64,000 nucleotides of DNA from assembly GCA_026416125.1 (NCBI GenBank), contig JAOAFT010000001.1:124001-188000 (forward strand). Reading direction: 5' to 3'. Below the pieces are notes generated by a model. It saw only the letters and a program-made list of their open reading frames with translations, ran no database searches and was not told the origin of the DNA. Below, one piece after another: positions 26,923 through 37,332 of this stretch (within the stretch, counting starts at the first letter, position 1; each line of letters opens with the position of its first letter). The stretch comes from Bacteroidota bacterium (GTDB taxonomy: Bacteria; Bacteroidota; Ignavibacteria; UBA10030). The translations under genes and the position numbers were made by a program.

Positions 26923-29900
26923 TTAAAAAAATGCACGAGCTTCAGCTCGGAACGTATGGATTGCTTTGCGTGCAGCCTCCATCCTTCCCTGATACTGTAA
27001 GGAGAACTGTATTGCAGCATTTATAGAGTACTCTAATGATGTATTCCATAGATAACCTTGACCGTTGGGTTTTCCTTCTGTTAATTCAAATGGTACTAAA
27101 CTATTCACTGTATTATTAACAATGGTTTCTTCTCTGATTATCTCTGTACGTAGTTGCCCGCGTGATGGAATCGAATAGAGTACGCGCACACTTTGCTCAT
27201 TCATTGATGCTTCTATCTCATATTCTCTTTGTTTATCAACACTTCTGGTAAATCCAAAGGATAATCCTACTTCAGTCTCAGTTGTAGGTCGATAAGAAAA
27301 ATCAGACTTTATATTGTCCTTGTAAATATTTCGTGTTCGCTGTGAATAAACATTAGCTTGTAATTGGTCGTGGGTATGTACAAAATCCGTTCTATTTGCT
27401 ATTTCGTTTACTAACTGCGATTCAATACGTATTGATTGCTGACTGTACTTGGTTCTTTCATTCGCTGATACATACTGCGACAATCCCCATTTTTCATGGA
27501 AACGCAGACGTACGGAAAATTCTCGCAAACCTTCAAAAATATATATGTCCTGCATAATCTGCTGAACTCCATAGAGAGTAGTAGTTGGACGCATAAAATA
27601 TTTTAACTTTAAGAGATATATATTCGAGGAAATAGGATCTATACTCTTCTCTTCTATTCTCGCATACGTTTCAGTCGTGAAATGTCGTAAGAATGACAAT
27701 AACGTATTCTGTATTCCAGTTTCGGAGAATCGAACTCTGAGTCTAAAACTCGACTTTAAGTCAGCAACAGGGTACATTTGTTCACTCGCAATCGTTGTCA
27801 TGATGTAATCACCATCAAATCGCACAGGCTGATATTCGCTCTCATCTGCAATTCCATTAGCATTAAGATCTCCACTATATGTGTAATTTCCCATTCCTTT
27901 TGGAACACGCACAAATACTCGTTCAAGTCGAGCAGAACGTTGATTTGAAAATTCATAGTAAAATGTTCCATCCAGTAATCGACGAGGATGGAGGTATGAT
28001 AGATCCATTCTTGTTACGAAAAATGTACTATTTATATTACCGCGTTTTCGAAATAATTCTGTATACTCTATCTGACGCTTTGTTACGGTTGCTTGGAGAC
28101 TAATATTATTCCAATCCTTTAAATGCCAAGTAAATGCCTGGTATAGTGCGTTGGATGCTTTGTGAAAAGCACCACTTATAGTACTATCTTCTCTCCGTAT
28201 TCTTAATTCAGAACCAAGTGTGAATGAACCACTACTCCGGTAAAGTACTGTTGGTGCTATCTCAATTAATTTGAAACTTCCTGGAAGCAGAGAATCTGTA
28301 TGAAAAAGTGTTGCAATTCGCTTTTCAGATTCAAATTGAATACCTGGAGTTATTGTATGATACGTATATTCAACTCTCCCACGGTGGCGAAACCACTGCG
28401 ATTGTGTTCGTACTAATCCCGATTGTGATGATATTGTTTCATATTTGTAATTCAGTAAAGGTAACGATGAATCTTGTATTGATACTTCGCTCTGAAATCT
28501 ATTTGACTTTTCAATATTCCTACGTTCGAGTGTTCCATAATTTATACTTCCTTGCATACCATACCGTGGTATATATGTGAATGATAACTCATTCACTATT
28601 TCATCTGCTTTTTGATTTGAAAGAATATTCCAGGTTCGGTCATATTCAACCTCCTTGAAACGTTCTGAAGCAATAAACGTTGATTGGACATACTTTCTAA
28701 TAAATGAAACATCAAATGATCCTAACGTCAGTTCAGAAACTTTAACATTTTTAGGTGAATACTGTACTTGTAAACGAAGAGCTTTACCGTTGACCGCAGA
28801 GTCAAGGTATGAAAATTTATTTTCATCATAACTTGAAGTTGCATACTCACTTTCAAAGTACACATTATCACCTAAACGGTACGATCCTTGTACATCGACT
28901 AATTGGTGAGCTTGTGGCATTGGTAAAAATTGATATGGCATATAATTTCCCTGCCCCAATCCAGCAAATCGATAATTACCTATACCGACCCGGATGTATC
29001 CAGCAGAATCCGGTGGTACTTGAGAAACTGGCGAAAAAGTAGCTGTGTAGAATGCATTAGGGTGCCCAGGAGCATAGTGTAAGATTGTGTACAATTTATT
29101 ATTGATTACTGTATCTATCAACATATATTGCCCAAGACTGTGTCCTGTTATTGAGTCAAGTCCCACAAAACGAATGCTTTTATAAGCAGCCGCATACCGG
29201 TTATTTCCACTTTCTCGGAGGAGTTTTTTTTCATACTCGTTTAATGTTATGTCCACTGGCACATTTTGGTCATCACTTTCTTTACGGAATAATACTTTCA
29301 TAGTAATTCTATTATCTAAAGCACTGCCTTTGAGTGACGTTCCCATTAAATTGCGTGTATATGCCCGCTCACTATACTCAAAGTCAACAACAATTCTTGA
29401 AGCACTAGTAATAATCCTTCGACTTGTAAAAATAATTTCCCCATTTGCATAATCTATTACATAATCATGCGTCTCTCCACGAGTCATAAGTACACCATCA
29501 ACATAAACTCGTTCACTCCCCGCAATAACAAGAATGTACTGTTCACCATTTTTTCCACGTAAACGATATGGTCCTTGTATACCATCTATTCCTGAAAATT
29601 GATTTGTAGTATATTTCCCCTTAGCTGTTCCAAGAACGACCTCAGCATCTACTTGAGTATTTGAAAACAACGGTATTTCTTGGTGCCCTCGACCATAAGC
29701 ACCTAGTATTTTTCGTTGAATCTGAGAAAATTCACCAGCTTCTTCTTTGTTCTGCTCATAGGAAATATCTCCAAGAGTAACTTCATATAATGGATGTTTT
29801 AGTTCAACAAAAACTTTATCAACTTCACGCAGTGTTTGAGTATTCCCCTCTGGCTGAAGAGGTGTATTCTCGTCCGTCAATGCAGCTACAACGTCAATAT

Positions 29901-30453
29901 CATCCGAGAGTTTTCCTGCCATCTGTAACCTGAATCCTGATGTTAAACTCATATCACGATTCGTACCAACTGTAAATCCCCGTACAATTGACCCACTTTT
30001 CGTAATACCAGGCCCAAAAATATCATCAGAGGTAGACGAAATGGGCGATACAACACTTACACTATCCTTTGATACCGTTGAATCGTAATGAAGTCTCATT
30101 GTATGTAACTGATACTCTTTTCGAACAGTTATTGGTAGTATCCGATAAAATATATGAAAAACATGTATGCTAGTACTTTCGATATACGTATTCACGTTTT
30201 TCAACCACAGTACGCCAGTATTGTAGTTTATAATATAGTCTGTCCCACGTCTAAGAATTTTTAGTGAATCTAACAGTACACATTCGCTACTTATTTTAAT
30301 ATACCGGTGAGGCAATACGATGGAATCGATTGGCATTTGTAAATAAACTTTGTAATAGTATTCATCGTTTACTTGCGTTTCACTATTTGGCTGAGCATAG
30401 ACTGAGAGATTACAGACAGCAATTATTACGATAAGATGTCGTACAACATTCAT
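26923..30453 (-). CDS. Giant outer-membrane beta-barrel protein of unknown function
   Basis: The 1176-aa protein has a signal peptide (VVRHLIVIIAVCNLSVYAQ) and a conserved core near residues 145-260: GPGITKSGSIVRGFTVGTNRDMSLTSGFRLQMAGKLSDDIDVVAALTDENTPLQPEGNTQTLREVDKVFVELKHPLYEVTLGDI. Over 700 residues of beta-strand-rich sequence follow, ending in Phe (EARAFF). A motif of the type G-S-E-R-V..DG..L.RG.DY.IDY..G.I occurs twice (near 55-75 and 300-330). The core with PEGNTQ.L.E.D..F is shared by large uncharacterised outer-membrane proteins in Bacteroidota, Chlorobi and Ignavibacteria. It is probably surface assembly or transport machinery; no function is established that I know of. Confidence 0.85.
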   Translation of the reverse strand: MNVVRHLIVIIAVCNLSVYAQPNSETQVNDEYYYKVYLQMPIDSIVLPHRYIKISSECVLLDSLKILRRGTDYIINYNTGVLWLKNVNTYIESTSIHVFHIFYRILPITVRKEYQLHTMRLHYDSTVSKDSVSVVSPISSTSDDIFGPGITKSGSIVRGFTVGTNRDMSLTSGFRLQMAGKLSDDIDVVAALTDENTPLQPEGNTQTLREVDKVFVELKHPLYEVTLGDISYEQNKEEAGEFSQIQRKILGAYGRGHQEIPLFSNTQVDAEVVLGTAKGKYTTNQFSGIDGIQGPYRLRGKNGEQYILVIAGSERVYVDGVLMTRGETHDYVIDYANGEIIFTSRRIITSASRIVVDFEYSERAYTRNLMGTSLKGSALDNRITMKVLFRKESDDQNVPVDITLNEYEKKLLRESGNNRYAAAYKSIRFVGLDSITGHSLGQYMLIDTVINNKLYTILHYAPGHPNAFYTATFSPVSQVPPDSAGYIRVGIGNYRFAGLGQGNYMPYQFLPMPQAHQLVDVQGSYRLGDNVYFESEYATSSYDENKFSYLDSAVNGKALRLQVQYSPKNVKVSELTLGSFDVSFIRKYVQSTFIASERFKEVEYDRTWNILSNQKADEIVNELSFTYIPRYGMQGSINYGTLERRNIEKSNRFQSEVSIQDSSLPLLNYKYETISSQSGLVRTQSQWFRHRGRVEYTYHTITPGIQFESEKRIATLFHTDSLLPGSFKLIEIAPTVLYRSSGSFTLGSELRIRREDSTISGAFHKASNALYQAFTWHLKDWNNISLQATVTKRQIEYTELFRKRGNINSTFFVTRMDLSYLHPRRLLDGTFYYEFSNQRSARLERVFVRVPKGMGNYTYSGDLNANGIADESEYQPVRFDGDYIMTTIASEQMYPVADLKSSFRLRVRFSETGIQNTLLSFLRHFTTETYARIEEKSIDPISSNIYLLKLKYFMRPTTTLYGVQQIMQDIYIFEGLREFSVRLRFHEKWGLSQYVSANERTKYSQQSIRIESQLVNEIANRTDFVHTHDQLQANVYSQRTRNIYKDNIKSDFSYRPTTETEVGLSFGFTRSVDKQREYEIEASMNEQSVRVLYSIPSRGQLRTEIIREETIVNNTVNSLVPFELTEGKPNGQGYLWNTSLEYSINAAIQFSLQYQGRMEAARKAIHTFRAEARAFF

Positions 30454-30558
30454 TTTATTGTTGAGGTTGAAGTGAACATTGTATCAAAAGGGAGTTATTG
30501 TCCTCAACATTGATGGAGAATACTGTACAAGAAAGAGAGCCTTGAACTGGAAGGTTTG

Positions 30559-30645
30559 TGCCGAAGGAGAGACTCGAACTCTCACACGGGGTTTAGCCGT
30601 ACTGGATTTTGAGTCCAGCGCGTCTACCAATTCCGCCACTTCGGC
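30559..30645 (-). tRNA. tRNA-Leu (CAA)
   Basis: The minus strand gives an 87-nt class II tRNA: GCCGAAGTGGCGGAATTGGT at the 5' end, anticodon stem CTGGA/TCCAG with loop CTCAAAA (anticodon CAA), a long variable arm, T-loop TTCGAGT and a fully paired acceptor stem GCCGAAG/CTTCGGC. CCA is not encoded. It lies just upstream of the giant outer-membrane protein on the same strand. Confidence 0.96.
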
Positions 30646-30809
30646 TCCATTCATTCTTCTTTTGAATTTTCTTAATGTAATATACCAAGGAATTGATAGA
30701 GAAACAAGAATTTATTTTTTGCCATCGGTATTGATTTTATTCCGTTATTTCATAGATTAAACAAAACAATAACGTCAATTAAATATTGAATCTTAGGAGA
30801 GTAAAACGC

Positions 30810-32144
30810 ATGGGTGTCTTCGAAAAATTAGTACCACCTGCAAATGGTCAAAAGATAACAATTAAAAATGGTGAGCTCAAAGTACCCGATAATCCTATAA
30901 TACCTTTTATTGAAGGTGATGGTATCGGCCCAGACATCTGGAAAGCTGCGCAACGAGTACTCGATACTGCTGTCGAAAAAGCATACAATGGAAGGCGAAA
31001 AATTGTATGGTTTGAGGTTTTCGCTGGTGAAAAAGCTAATAAAATTTATGGGCCAAATACATGGCTCCACAATGACACAATTGAAGCATTTAAAGAATTT
31101 CTCGTTGGAATTAAAGGTCCTCTTACAACTCCAGTTGGTGGCGGAATTCGTTCACTCAACGTCGCATTACGTCAAACATTGGATTTATATGTTTGCCTTC
31201 GACCAATCCAATGGTTTCAAGGAGTTCCATCACCTGTAAAGCATCCCGAAAAAGTAAATATGGTAATCTTCCGTGAAAATACAGAAGATATCTATGCTGG
31301 CATCGAATATAAGGCAGGTTCAAAAGAGGCACAAAAAGTACTAGATTTTTTCGCAAAAGAATTTCCAGAGGATTTTGCAAAAATACGTTTTAATACACCA
31401 GATAAAGTCTCACAGTTTTGGTCACTCACAAACATTCCGCACTTTCCTACGGAAATAAACGTTGGCATAGGAATTAAACCGGTTAGTTATTCCGGAACAG
31501 CTCGACTTGTCTACAGTGCCATTCGTTATGCAATTCAACACAATAGACGAAGTGTTACGTTTGTTCACAAAGGCAACATTATGAAATTCACTGAAGGAGC
31601 ATTTAGAGATTGGGGTTATGCCGTTGCTAGAGAGTACTTTGGAGCACGCGAAATTGATGGTGGTCCATGGTGTCAGATTCCTGATGGAAAGCCTGGAGCC
31701 GGAATCATTATTAAAGATGTAATTGCTGACATTGCATTACAACAAGTATTGACACGTCCAGAAGATTTTGACGTTATTGCAACGCTTAACCTCAATGGTG
31801 ATTATCTTTCTGACGCTTTAGCAGCTCAAGTTGGAGGTATCGGTATTGCTCCCGGTGGTAACATTAACTATGCTACAGGTCATGCAATTTTTGAAGCAAC
31901 ACACGGAACTGCCCCAAAGTATGCCAATCTAGACAAAGTAAATCCGGGATCTGTGATCCTTTCTGGCGAAATGATGTTACGTTACATAGGCTGGCATGAA
32001 GCAGCTGATCTCATTGTAAAGGCTCTAAATCGTACGATCGCATCTAAAATTGTTACGTATGACTTTGCTCGATTGATGGAGAATGCAACTGAAGTCAAAT
32101 GTTCAGAATTTGGGAATGCTTTGATTCAAAACATGGGAGGGTAA
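30810..32144 (+). CDS. icd: Isocitrate dehydrogenase, NADP-dependent
   Basis: From the ATG at 30810, with TAGGAG upstream, the product has 444 aa; the ORF track's TTG at 30786 includes the SD and is unlikely. It shows the type I bacterial Icd motifs [44 protein letters not shown] (with the regulatory Ser), [14 protein letters not shown], and [25 protein letters not shown], whose Lys-Tyr is the NADP-specific pair in E. coli. It oxidises isocitrate to 2-oxoglutarate in the TCA cycle. Its stop codon is 4 bp from the 3' end of the convergent tRNA-Ala. Confidence 0.96.
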   Translation: MGVFEKLVPPANGQKITIKNGELKVPDNPIIPFIEGDGIGPDIWKAAQRVLDTAVEKAYNGRRKIVWFEVFAGEKANKIYGPNTWLHNDTIEAFKEFLVGIKGPLTTPVGGGIRSLNVALRQTLDLYVCLRPIQWFQGVPSPVKHPEKVNMVIFRENTEDIYAGIEYKAGSKEAQKVLDFFAKEFPEDFAKIRFNTPDKVSQFWSLTNIPHFPTEINVGIGIKPVSYSGTARLVYSAIRYAIQHNRRSVTFVHKGNIMKFTEGAFRDWGYAVAREYFGAREIDGGPWCQIPDGKPGAGIIIKDVIADIALQQVLTRPEDFDVIATLNLNGDYLSDALAAQVGGIGIAPGGNINYATGHAIFEATHGTAPKYANLDKVNPGSVILSGEMMLRYIGWHEAADLIVKALNRTIASKIVTYDFARLMENATEVKCSEFGNALIQNMGG

Positions 32145-32148
32145 CATG

Positions 32149-32222
32149 TGGACCGTACCGGGCTCGAACCGGTGACCTCCACAATGCCATTGTGGCGCTC
32201 TCCCAAACTGAGCTAACGGCCC
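32149..32222 (-). tRNA. tRNA-Ala (GGC)
   Basis: The minus strand folds as a 74-nt tRNA: acceptor GGGCCGT/ACGGTCC (one G-U pair at G3-U70, the alanine identity element), anticodon stem CCACA/TGTGG with loop ATGGCAT (anticodon GGC), and T-loop TTCGAGC. CCA is not encoded. It converges with icd at 4 bp. Confidence 0.96.
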
Positions 32223-32282
32223 TTTTCAAACCTAATATAGTGAAGCATTTCCGGAAAATCAATTTTATTTCTATTACAGCTT

Positions 32283-32672
32283 ATGAAAAAAATTGGCAAA
32301 CTATTTAGCATTATCCTTCTAGCTTATCTTTTCTTTTGTTGTAAAGATGTAATTAAGGATAAAAGTAAAGAGATCGAGTTTCCAACAACAAATGTTTCAT
32401 ACTCACAACATGTTGGACCATTACTTCAGCAGAAATGTGCTTTAAGTGGCTGCCATACTTTACATGGCATAAAACCAAATTTAGAGTACCCTTCATCGTA
32501 TACCTCGATTCTCGATTACATAATCACGGGCAATCCAGAACACAGTAAGCTAGTTCAACAACTCGAAGGGCGTTTACTCCCTAAAATGCCACCACCAAAC
32601 ACAACGACATTGACGTCAAACCAAATAGAAGGAATAAAAACATGGATACGAGAAGGTGCTAAAGCTAATTGA
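32283..32672 (+). CDS. Small cytochrome c-like lipoprotein (CX4CH motif)
   Basis: The 129-aa protein has a lipoprotein-type signal (SIILLAYLFFCCKD) and a domain with YSQHVGPLLQQKCALSGCHTLHG, a Met-containing stretch KMPPPNT and a helix QIEGIKTWIREGAKAN. The order C....CH, then MPP, then IK.WI..GA matches the planctomycete-type cytochrome c domain, in which the haem motif can be CX4CH and not CXXCH. If haem binds, Met in MPP is the likely second ligand. It converges with nadK, 9 bp apart. Haem binding is inferred from the motif. Confidence 0.75.
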   Translation: MKKIGKLFSIILLAYLFFCCKDVIKDKSKEIEFPTTNVSYSQHVGPLLQQKCALSGCHTLHGIKPNLEYPSSYTSILDYIITGNPEHSKLVQQLEGRLLPKMPPPNTTTLTSNQIEGIKTWIREGAKAN

Positions 32673-32681
32673 ATATCAGAC

Positions 32682-33566
32682 TTACGTATTCGTGCGAACG
32701 TCTTTCCCCCAATTAAGTTTCCTTCGTAAAACATCATAGTAATTGATGTTTTTCCTTTTAACAAGCGATGTATAAAAATTCGACTTCTTTACTTCAACTT
32801 GTACGGGTGACTTTATAAATGTTTGTGGTTGCCCATCAATAGCCACATGAACTTTTGCTGGTGCATATTCTACACGCATTCGTATTGTAGAATTATCTGG
32901 TACAACAACCGTCCGTACAGTAAGCGTGTGCGGACATATTGGACTAATGAGTAGTACTTCAGTAGACGGTTGGACAATTGGACCACCATTCGATAAAGCG
33001 TATGCAGTTGACCCCGTTGGTGTAGCTATTATAATGCCATCACCTCGAAATGTAGCTAAGTAATCATCATTAACAAATGTTTGTATGCTTATCATCCGAG
33101 ATGATCCAGAGCAATTAATTACAACATCATTAAGTGCACGTTCAGGGAAGTCCTCATTCCCAATTGTAGTTTCTAACATTGAACGTTTTTCTATTCTATA
33201 TTCACCTCGAAGTAATTCATCCAAACACTCATTCAATTCTTCAACAGAAACTTCAGCTAAAAAACCTAATTTCCCCACATTGACACCCAAAATAGGTGTT
33301 CCTGTTTTACACACAAGACGAGCTAATCGAAGAATCGTTCCATCGCCCCCAACTGATATAATAATATCACACATCGATGCTATTTTATGGTCTGACACGA
33401 AATTCAATGTTCTATAACTAGTACGTGGGAAAACCTTACGAACAATCGATGCAAGAGGTTTCGAAATACAAAAATCAATGCCTCTCTCCCAAAATCTTTC
33501 AATAATTAGTTGTACCACAGGAACAATTTCTCGTTTCTCTACATTTCCGTATATTCCGAAATGCAT
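32682..33566 (-). CDS. nadK: NAD kinase
   Basis: The 294-aa protein carries the NAD kinase motifs IISVGGDGTILRLARL (GGDG), LGVNVGKLGFLAEV, a catalytic-region ATPTGSTAYALSNGGPIVQP and LISPICPHTLTVR. It phosphorylates NAD to NADP with ATP. It sits 5 bp downstream of a DUF1844-like gene on the same strand. Confidence 0.97.
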   Translation of the reverse strand: MHFGIYGNVEKREIVPVVQLIIERFWERGIDFCISKPLASIVRKVFPRTSYRTLNFVSDHKIASMCDIIISVGGDGTILRLARLVCKTGTPILGVNVGKLGFLAEVSVEELNECLDELLRGEYRIEKRSMLETTIGNEDFPERALNDVVINCSGSSRMISIQTFVNDDYLATFRGDGIIIATPTGSTAYALSNGGPIVQPSTEVLLISPICPHTLTVRTVVVPDNSTIRMRVEYAPAKVHVAIDGQPQTFIKSPVQVEVKKSNFYTSLVKRKNINYYDVLRRKLNWGKDVRTNT

Positions 33567-33571
33567 GAGGT

Positions 33572-33859
33572 CTACTCGTTTGTTTGTGTTTTTTTGTCTT
33601 TTGATACTTCATCAACATAGTTTAATTTTAATTCATGAAGAACAGATTTCAAAAATCGTTCTTCTTCCTCATCAAGGTTGCCTTTTGTTTTAGTTTCTAA
33701 CATGTCAAGTATATCTATCGACATTTGAGCTTGTTCTAGATTTCGCTCAATTTTATCTGTCAACGGATTCTTTAGCTTTCCCATTTGCTGCATGGCGGTA
33801 GCTTGAAATGTAAGCACCAAGCTATAAAAAAGCGATTTATTCTTTTCATTGTTGCCCAT
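33572..33859 (-). CDS. DUF1844-like small protein
   Basis: A 95-aa protein with the DUF1844-type core LFYSLVLTFQATAMQQMGKLKNPLTDKIERNLEQAQMSIDILDMLETKTKGNLDEEEERFLKSVLHELKLNYVD. It is helical and has no signal peptide. It has a strong SD (AAAGGAGGTT) inside the end of the glycosyltransferase gene, which it overlaps by 14 bp, and precedes nadK. The function of the family is unknown. Confidence 0.87.
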   Translation of the reverse strand: MGNNEKNKSLFYSLVLTFQATAMQQMGKLKNPLTDKIERNLEQAQMSIDILDMLETKTKGNLDEEEERFLKSVLHELKLNYVDEVSKDKKTQTNE

Positions 33860-34634
33860 AGGAACCTCCTTTCATCCTATTGGTTTTCGACAATTCACGT
33901 AACTTGCAGTACTTTACAAAAACAGAATAGGAAGAGTTAAGGCAGATTACCAATCCGTAGTACCCATCTAAAAATCCAGCTTTTAGAATATAATCACGCA
34001 CAAACCGAAGAATCGGTGCTACAATGATTTTTATGAGTGTTGCTTTCTTTTGTTGCTCATAGAGTACACGTGCCGATATTTCTGTGAAATAATCAAATTG
34101 TCGTATATGGTCAGATATAGTACTGTAACTATAATGTAAAATATCTCCCTTCAAACGTCCTTTCGTAGCAGAATAATCAAATAACTCAAACCGATCGTGT
34201 GGATTAATTCCCGTCCATCTCCCTTTTCTTTTATCGAAAAGGCGTATTTTACGATCAGGATACCAACCACAATGGTATATCCACGTACCACAATAATTTG
34301 TCAGCCGATTCATTTCATAACAATCATAATTCCACTGTTTTTTCACCCTTTGTATTTCCTTTTGTAATTCATCAGAAAGTACTTCATCAGCATCAAGCGA
34401 GAGTACATGGTGATAAGTAGCTTGTTCAAGTGCGAAATTCTTTTGTTGTATATGACCTTCGAACACATGTTGAATTACGCGCGCTCCAAAGCGTTTACAA
34501 ATATCTATTGTGCGATCAGTGGAAAAAGAATCGACAACGACTATTTCATCCGCTACATCGCGTACAGACATCAAACACCTTTCTATGTTTTTTTCTTCAT
34601 TGTAGGTAATGATAACAACTGATAACTGGATCAT
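33846..34634 (-). CDS. Glycosyltransferase family 2 (WaaE/KdtX-like)
   Basis: The 262-aa GT-A enzyme begins MIQLSVVIITYNEEKNIERCLMSVRDVADEIVVVDSFSTDRTIDICKRFGARV, has the metal-binding LSLDADEVLSDEL and the later CGWYPDRKIRLFDKRKGRWTG. These are typical of the short GT2 group that includes the lipopolysaccharide core beta-glucosyltransferase WaaE/KdtX. The acceptor is not shown by the sequence. It follows leuS by 12 bp on the minus strand. Confidence 0.9.
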   Translation of the reverse strand: MIQLSVVIITYNEEKNIERCLMSVRDVADEIVVVDSFSTDRTIDICKRFGARVIQHVFEGHIQQKNFALEQATYHHVLSLDADEVLSDELQKEIQRVKKQWNYDCYEMNRLTNYCGTWIYHCGWYPDRKIRLFDKRKGRWTGINPHDRFELFDYSATKGRLKGDILHYSYSTISDHIRQFDYFTEISARVLYEQQKKATLIKIIVAPILRFVRDYILKAGFLDGYYGLVICLNSSYSVFVKYCKLRELSKTNRMKGGSYGQQ

Positions 34635-34646
34635 ACCACCTGATCG

Positions 34647-37238
34647 CTATACAACAACAATGTTTACTAATTTATTTGGTATAACTATGATCTTGGTAAT
34701 ATTTTTTCCATTTATGTATCGTTGGATTACAGTGTCAGTTTTTGCAAGTCGTTCTAATTCACTATTTGGTGTGTTGAGCGGTACCCGAAGCTTTGATCGT
34801 ACTTTTCCATTAACTTGCAATACAACTTCAACTTGTTCCTCCATACACTTGTATTCGTCATATGATGGCCACTGTTCATAGGCAAGTGTTGTTTGATGCC
34901 CGAAACGTTGCCATAATTCTTCAGCTATGTGAGGTGCAAATGGAGATAAAAGCAAAACAAACTGCTCCATGAGATGTTTCGGTCGTTTGTCAAGCTTCAT
35001 TGCTTCGTTAACAAAAATCATCAATTGTGCAATTGCAGTATTGAATCGCAGTCCTTCAATATCTTCTGTTACCTTTTTTACTGTTTGATGGTACAGCCGC
35101 TCGAATTCTGGAGTAGGATCGCACTCGCAAATTGAATTATCGATAGAACCTTCATCGTTTATAAAAAGCCGCCAAACACGATTTAAAAATCTAAAAACAC
35201 CTTCGACACCTCGAGTACTCCATGGTTTCATCTCTTCGAGTGGCCCCATAAACATCTCAAACAATCGAATTGAATCTGCGCCATACTGCTTTACAACATC
35301 ATCCGGATTAACAACGTTACCACGTGATTTTGACATCTTCCGTGAATCTTCGCCAAGAATTATTCCTTGATGGCGTAATTTTATAAATGGTTCTTTTGTA
35401 CTGACATACCCAAGATCGTAAAGAACTTTATGCCAAAATCGTGCGTATAACAAGTGGAGAACAGCATGCTCAGCTCCACCCACATAGAGATCAACTGGCA
35501 TCCAATATTTCTCTTTCTGGGGATTACAGAATTCCTTCTGGTTTGCAGGATCAATAAACCTGAGATAGTACCAACACGATCCTGCCCATTGAGGCATTGT
35601 ATTCGTTTCTCGACGTCCACGAAGGCCTGTTTCTTTATCAATAATATTAATCCATTCTGTTGCTAGTGCCAGTGGTGACTCGGTAGTTCCACTTGGTTGA
35701 AACTTGGCAAGCTTTGGTAGTTCGAGTGGTAATTCACTTTCATCCAACGCTTTCATTGTACCATCTTCTAAATGAACAATCGGGATTGGTTCACCCCAAT
35801 ACCGTTGTCGTGAAAAGAGCCAATCACGTAATTTATATTGAACAGCTGCTTTTCCATACCCCTTCTTTTCTAGCCAAGCAATAATGGTTTTTTTAGCTTC
35901 TGGAGTACGTAACCCATTTAGAGATACTTCATTATTTGCAGAGTTTATACCAATACCATCATCCACGAAACATTCTGGTGCGCAAGGACCACCGTCGACA
36001 ACTTTTACTATTGGAAGATTATACTTTTTCGCAAACTCCATATCTCGTTCATCATGTCCCGGTACTGCCATAATAGCACCTGTACCATATCCCATCAAAA
36101 CATAATCAGCAATCCATATTGGTATCTCATTACCATTAGCGGGATTTATTGCATACGACCCAACAAAAACCCCTGTTTTATCTTTTTCTGTACCTCGTTC
36201 TAAATCACTCTTTAACGCTGTCAATGCTTTATATTTTTTCACACTCTCACTGAATTCCGGCGTTGTTAAAACAGTGACAAGAGGGTGTTCAGGAGCCAAT
36301 ACCATATATGTTGCTCCAAAAATCGTATCTGGTCTCGTTGTGAATACCTTTATTACTTCGCTTCTATCTTTTACTTTAAAAAAAATTTCAGCACCTTCTG
36401 AACGACCAATCCAGTTTCTCTGTTGCTCTAAGGTAGAGGCAGGCCAATCGAGCTCATTTGCATCTTCGAGTAATCGCTCAGCGTACGCTGTTATGCGCAT
36501 CATCCATTGCTTCATCGGACGCCGTTCCACTGTGTACCCCTTCTCTGTCCATTCAGCTACTTCTTCATTCGCTAAAACAGTCCCAAGCTGTTCACACCAA
36601 TTTACTGGTACTTCTGCCATATAGGCTAATCTGAATTGTGCTAGAAAATCGTGTTGTTCTTTCTTGTTCATTGTTTTCCATTGTTCTGCAGAAATTTTCT
36701 GTTCGGTTGGGATCTTCTCTGTCCCAGTTTGCTCTAACTCCTCGATTAAGGTACTTATTGGTCTAGCTTTCCGTAGTCGTGGATCGTACCATGAATTGTA
36801 TATTTTAAGAAAAATCCATTGTGTCCACTTATAGTACTGAGGATCAGTAGTATTAATTTCTCTATCCCAATCATAACTCAATCCAAGCATTTTAATTTGT
36901 CTACGAAATGTTTCGATGTTTTGGTTCGTTGTAATACTTGGATGTATATTGGTTTGCATTGCAAAGCGTTCTGCTGGTAACCCAAAAGCATCCCAACCCA
37001 TTGGATGAAGTACTGAGTATCCCTTCATCCTTTTGTAACGACATAGTATATCTGTTGCTGTATATCCTTCTGGGTGGCCTACATGCAAACCTGCTCCCGA
37101 TGGATACGGAAACATATCAAGGATGTATAGTTTTGGTTTATTTTCAAAATCATTTACGCGAAACGTTTTATTAGTCTCCCAATACTGTTGCCATTTTTGT
37201 TCAATTGCTGTAAAGTCGTACTTCATAGCTCCACTCAA
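34647..37238 (-). CDS. leuS: Leucyl-tRNA synthetase
   Basis: The 863-aa class I synthetase has the HIGH-type motif [22 protein letters not shown], the editing (CP1) domain with [23 protein letters not shown] and [19 protein letters not shown], and the KMSKS motif [21 protein letters not shown]-terminal anticodon-binding and LeuS-specific tail follows ([16 protein letters not shown]). The length and domain order are standard for bacteria. It lies 94 bp downstream of the broken PP2C gene. Confidence 0.98.
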   Translation of the reverse strand: MSGAMKYDFTAIEQKWQQYWETNKTFRVNDFENKPKLYILDMFPYPSGAGLHVGHPEGYTATDILCRYKRMKGYSVLHPMGWDAFGLPAERFAMQTNIHPSITTNQNIETFRRQIKMLGLSYDWDREINTTDPQYYKWTQWIFLKIYNSWYDPRLRKARPISTLIEELEQTGTEKIPTEQKISAEQWKTMNKKEQHDFLAQFRLAYMAEVPVNWCEQLGTVLANEEVAEWTEKGYTVERRPMKQWMMRITAYAERLLEDANELDWPASTLEQQRNWIGRSEGAEIFFKVKDRSEVIKVFTTRPDTIFGATYMVLAPEHPLVTVLTTPEFSESVKKYKALTALKSDLERGTEKDKTGVFVGSYAINPANGNEIPIWIADYVLMGYGTGAIMAVPGHDERDMEFAKKYNLPIVKVVDGGPCAPECFVDDGIGINSANNEVSLNGLRTPEAKKTIIAWLEKKGYGKAAVQYKLRDWLFSRQRYWGEPIPIVHLEDGTMKALDESELPLELPKLAKFQPSGTTESPLALATEWINIIDKETGLRGRRETNTMPQWAGSCWYYLRFIDPANQKEFCNPQKEKYWMPVDLYVGGAEHAVLHLLYARFWHKVLYDLGYVSTKEPFIKLRHQGIILGEDSRKMSKSRGNVVNPDDVVKQYGADSIRLFEMFMGPLEEMKPWSTRGVEGVFRFLNRVWRLFINDEGSIDNSICECDPTPEFERLYHQTVKKVTEDIEGLRFNTAIAQLMIFVNEAMKLDKRPKHLMEQFVLLLSPFAPHIAEELWQRFGHQTTLAYEQWPSYDEYKCMEEQVEVVLQVNGKVRSKLRVPLNTPNSELERLAKTDTVIQRYINGKNITKIIVIPNKLVNIVVV

Positions 37239-37332
37239 AAATTGTTAAGTACATATACCAACTAACTTGTAAAATTTACGCAAACTCTCTGCTATTATCA
37301 ATGTATGAAATATTGTTGTATAGATTGGTTTT

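Noticed and set aside
30479-30760. 93-aa plus ORF with CAEGETRTLTRGLAVL
   Set aside because: It is the spurious antisense translation of tRNA-Leu and not a protein gene.
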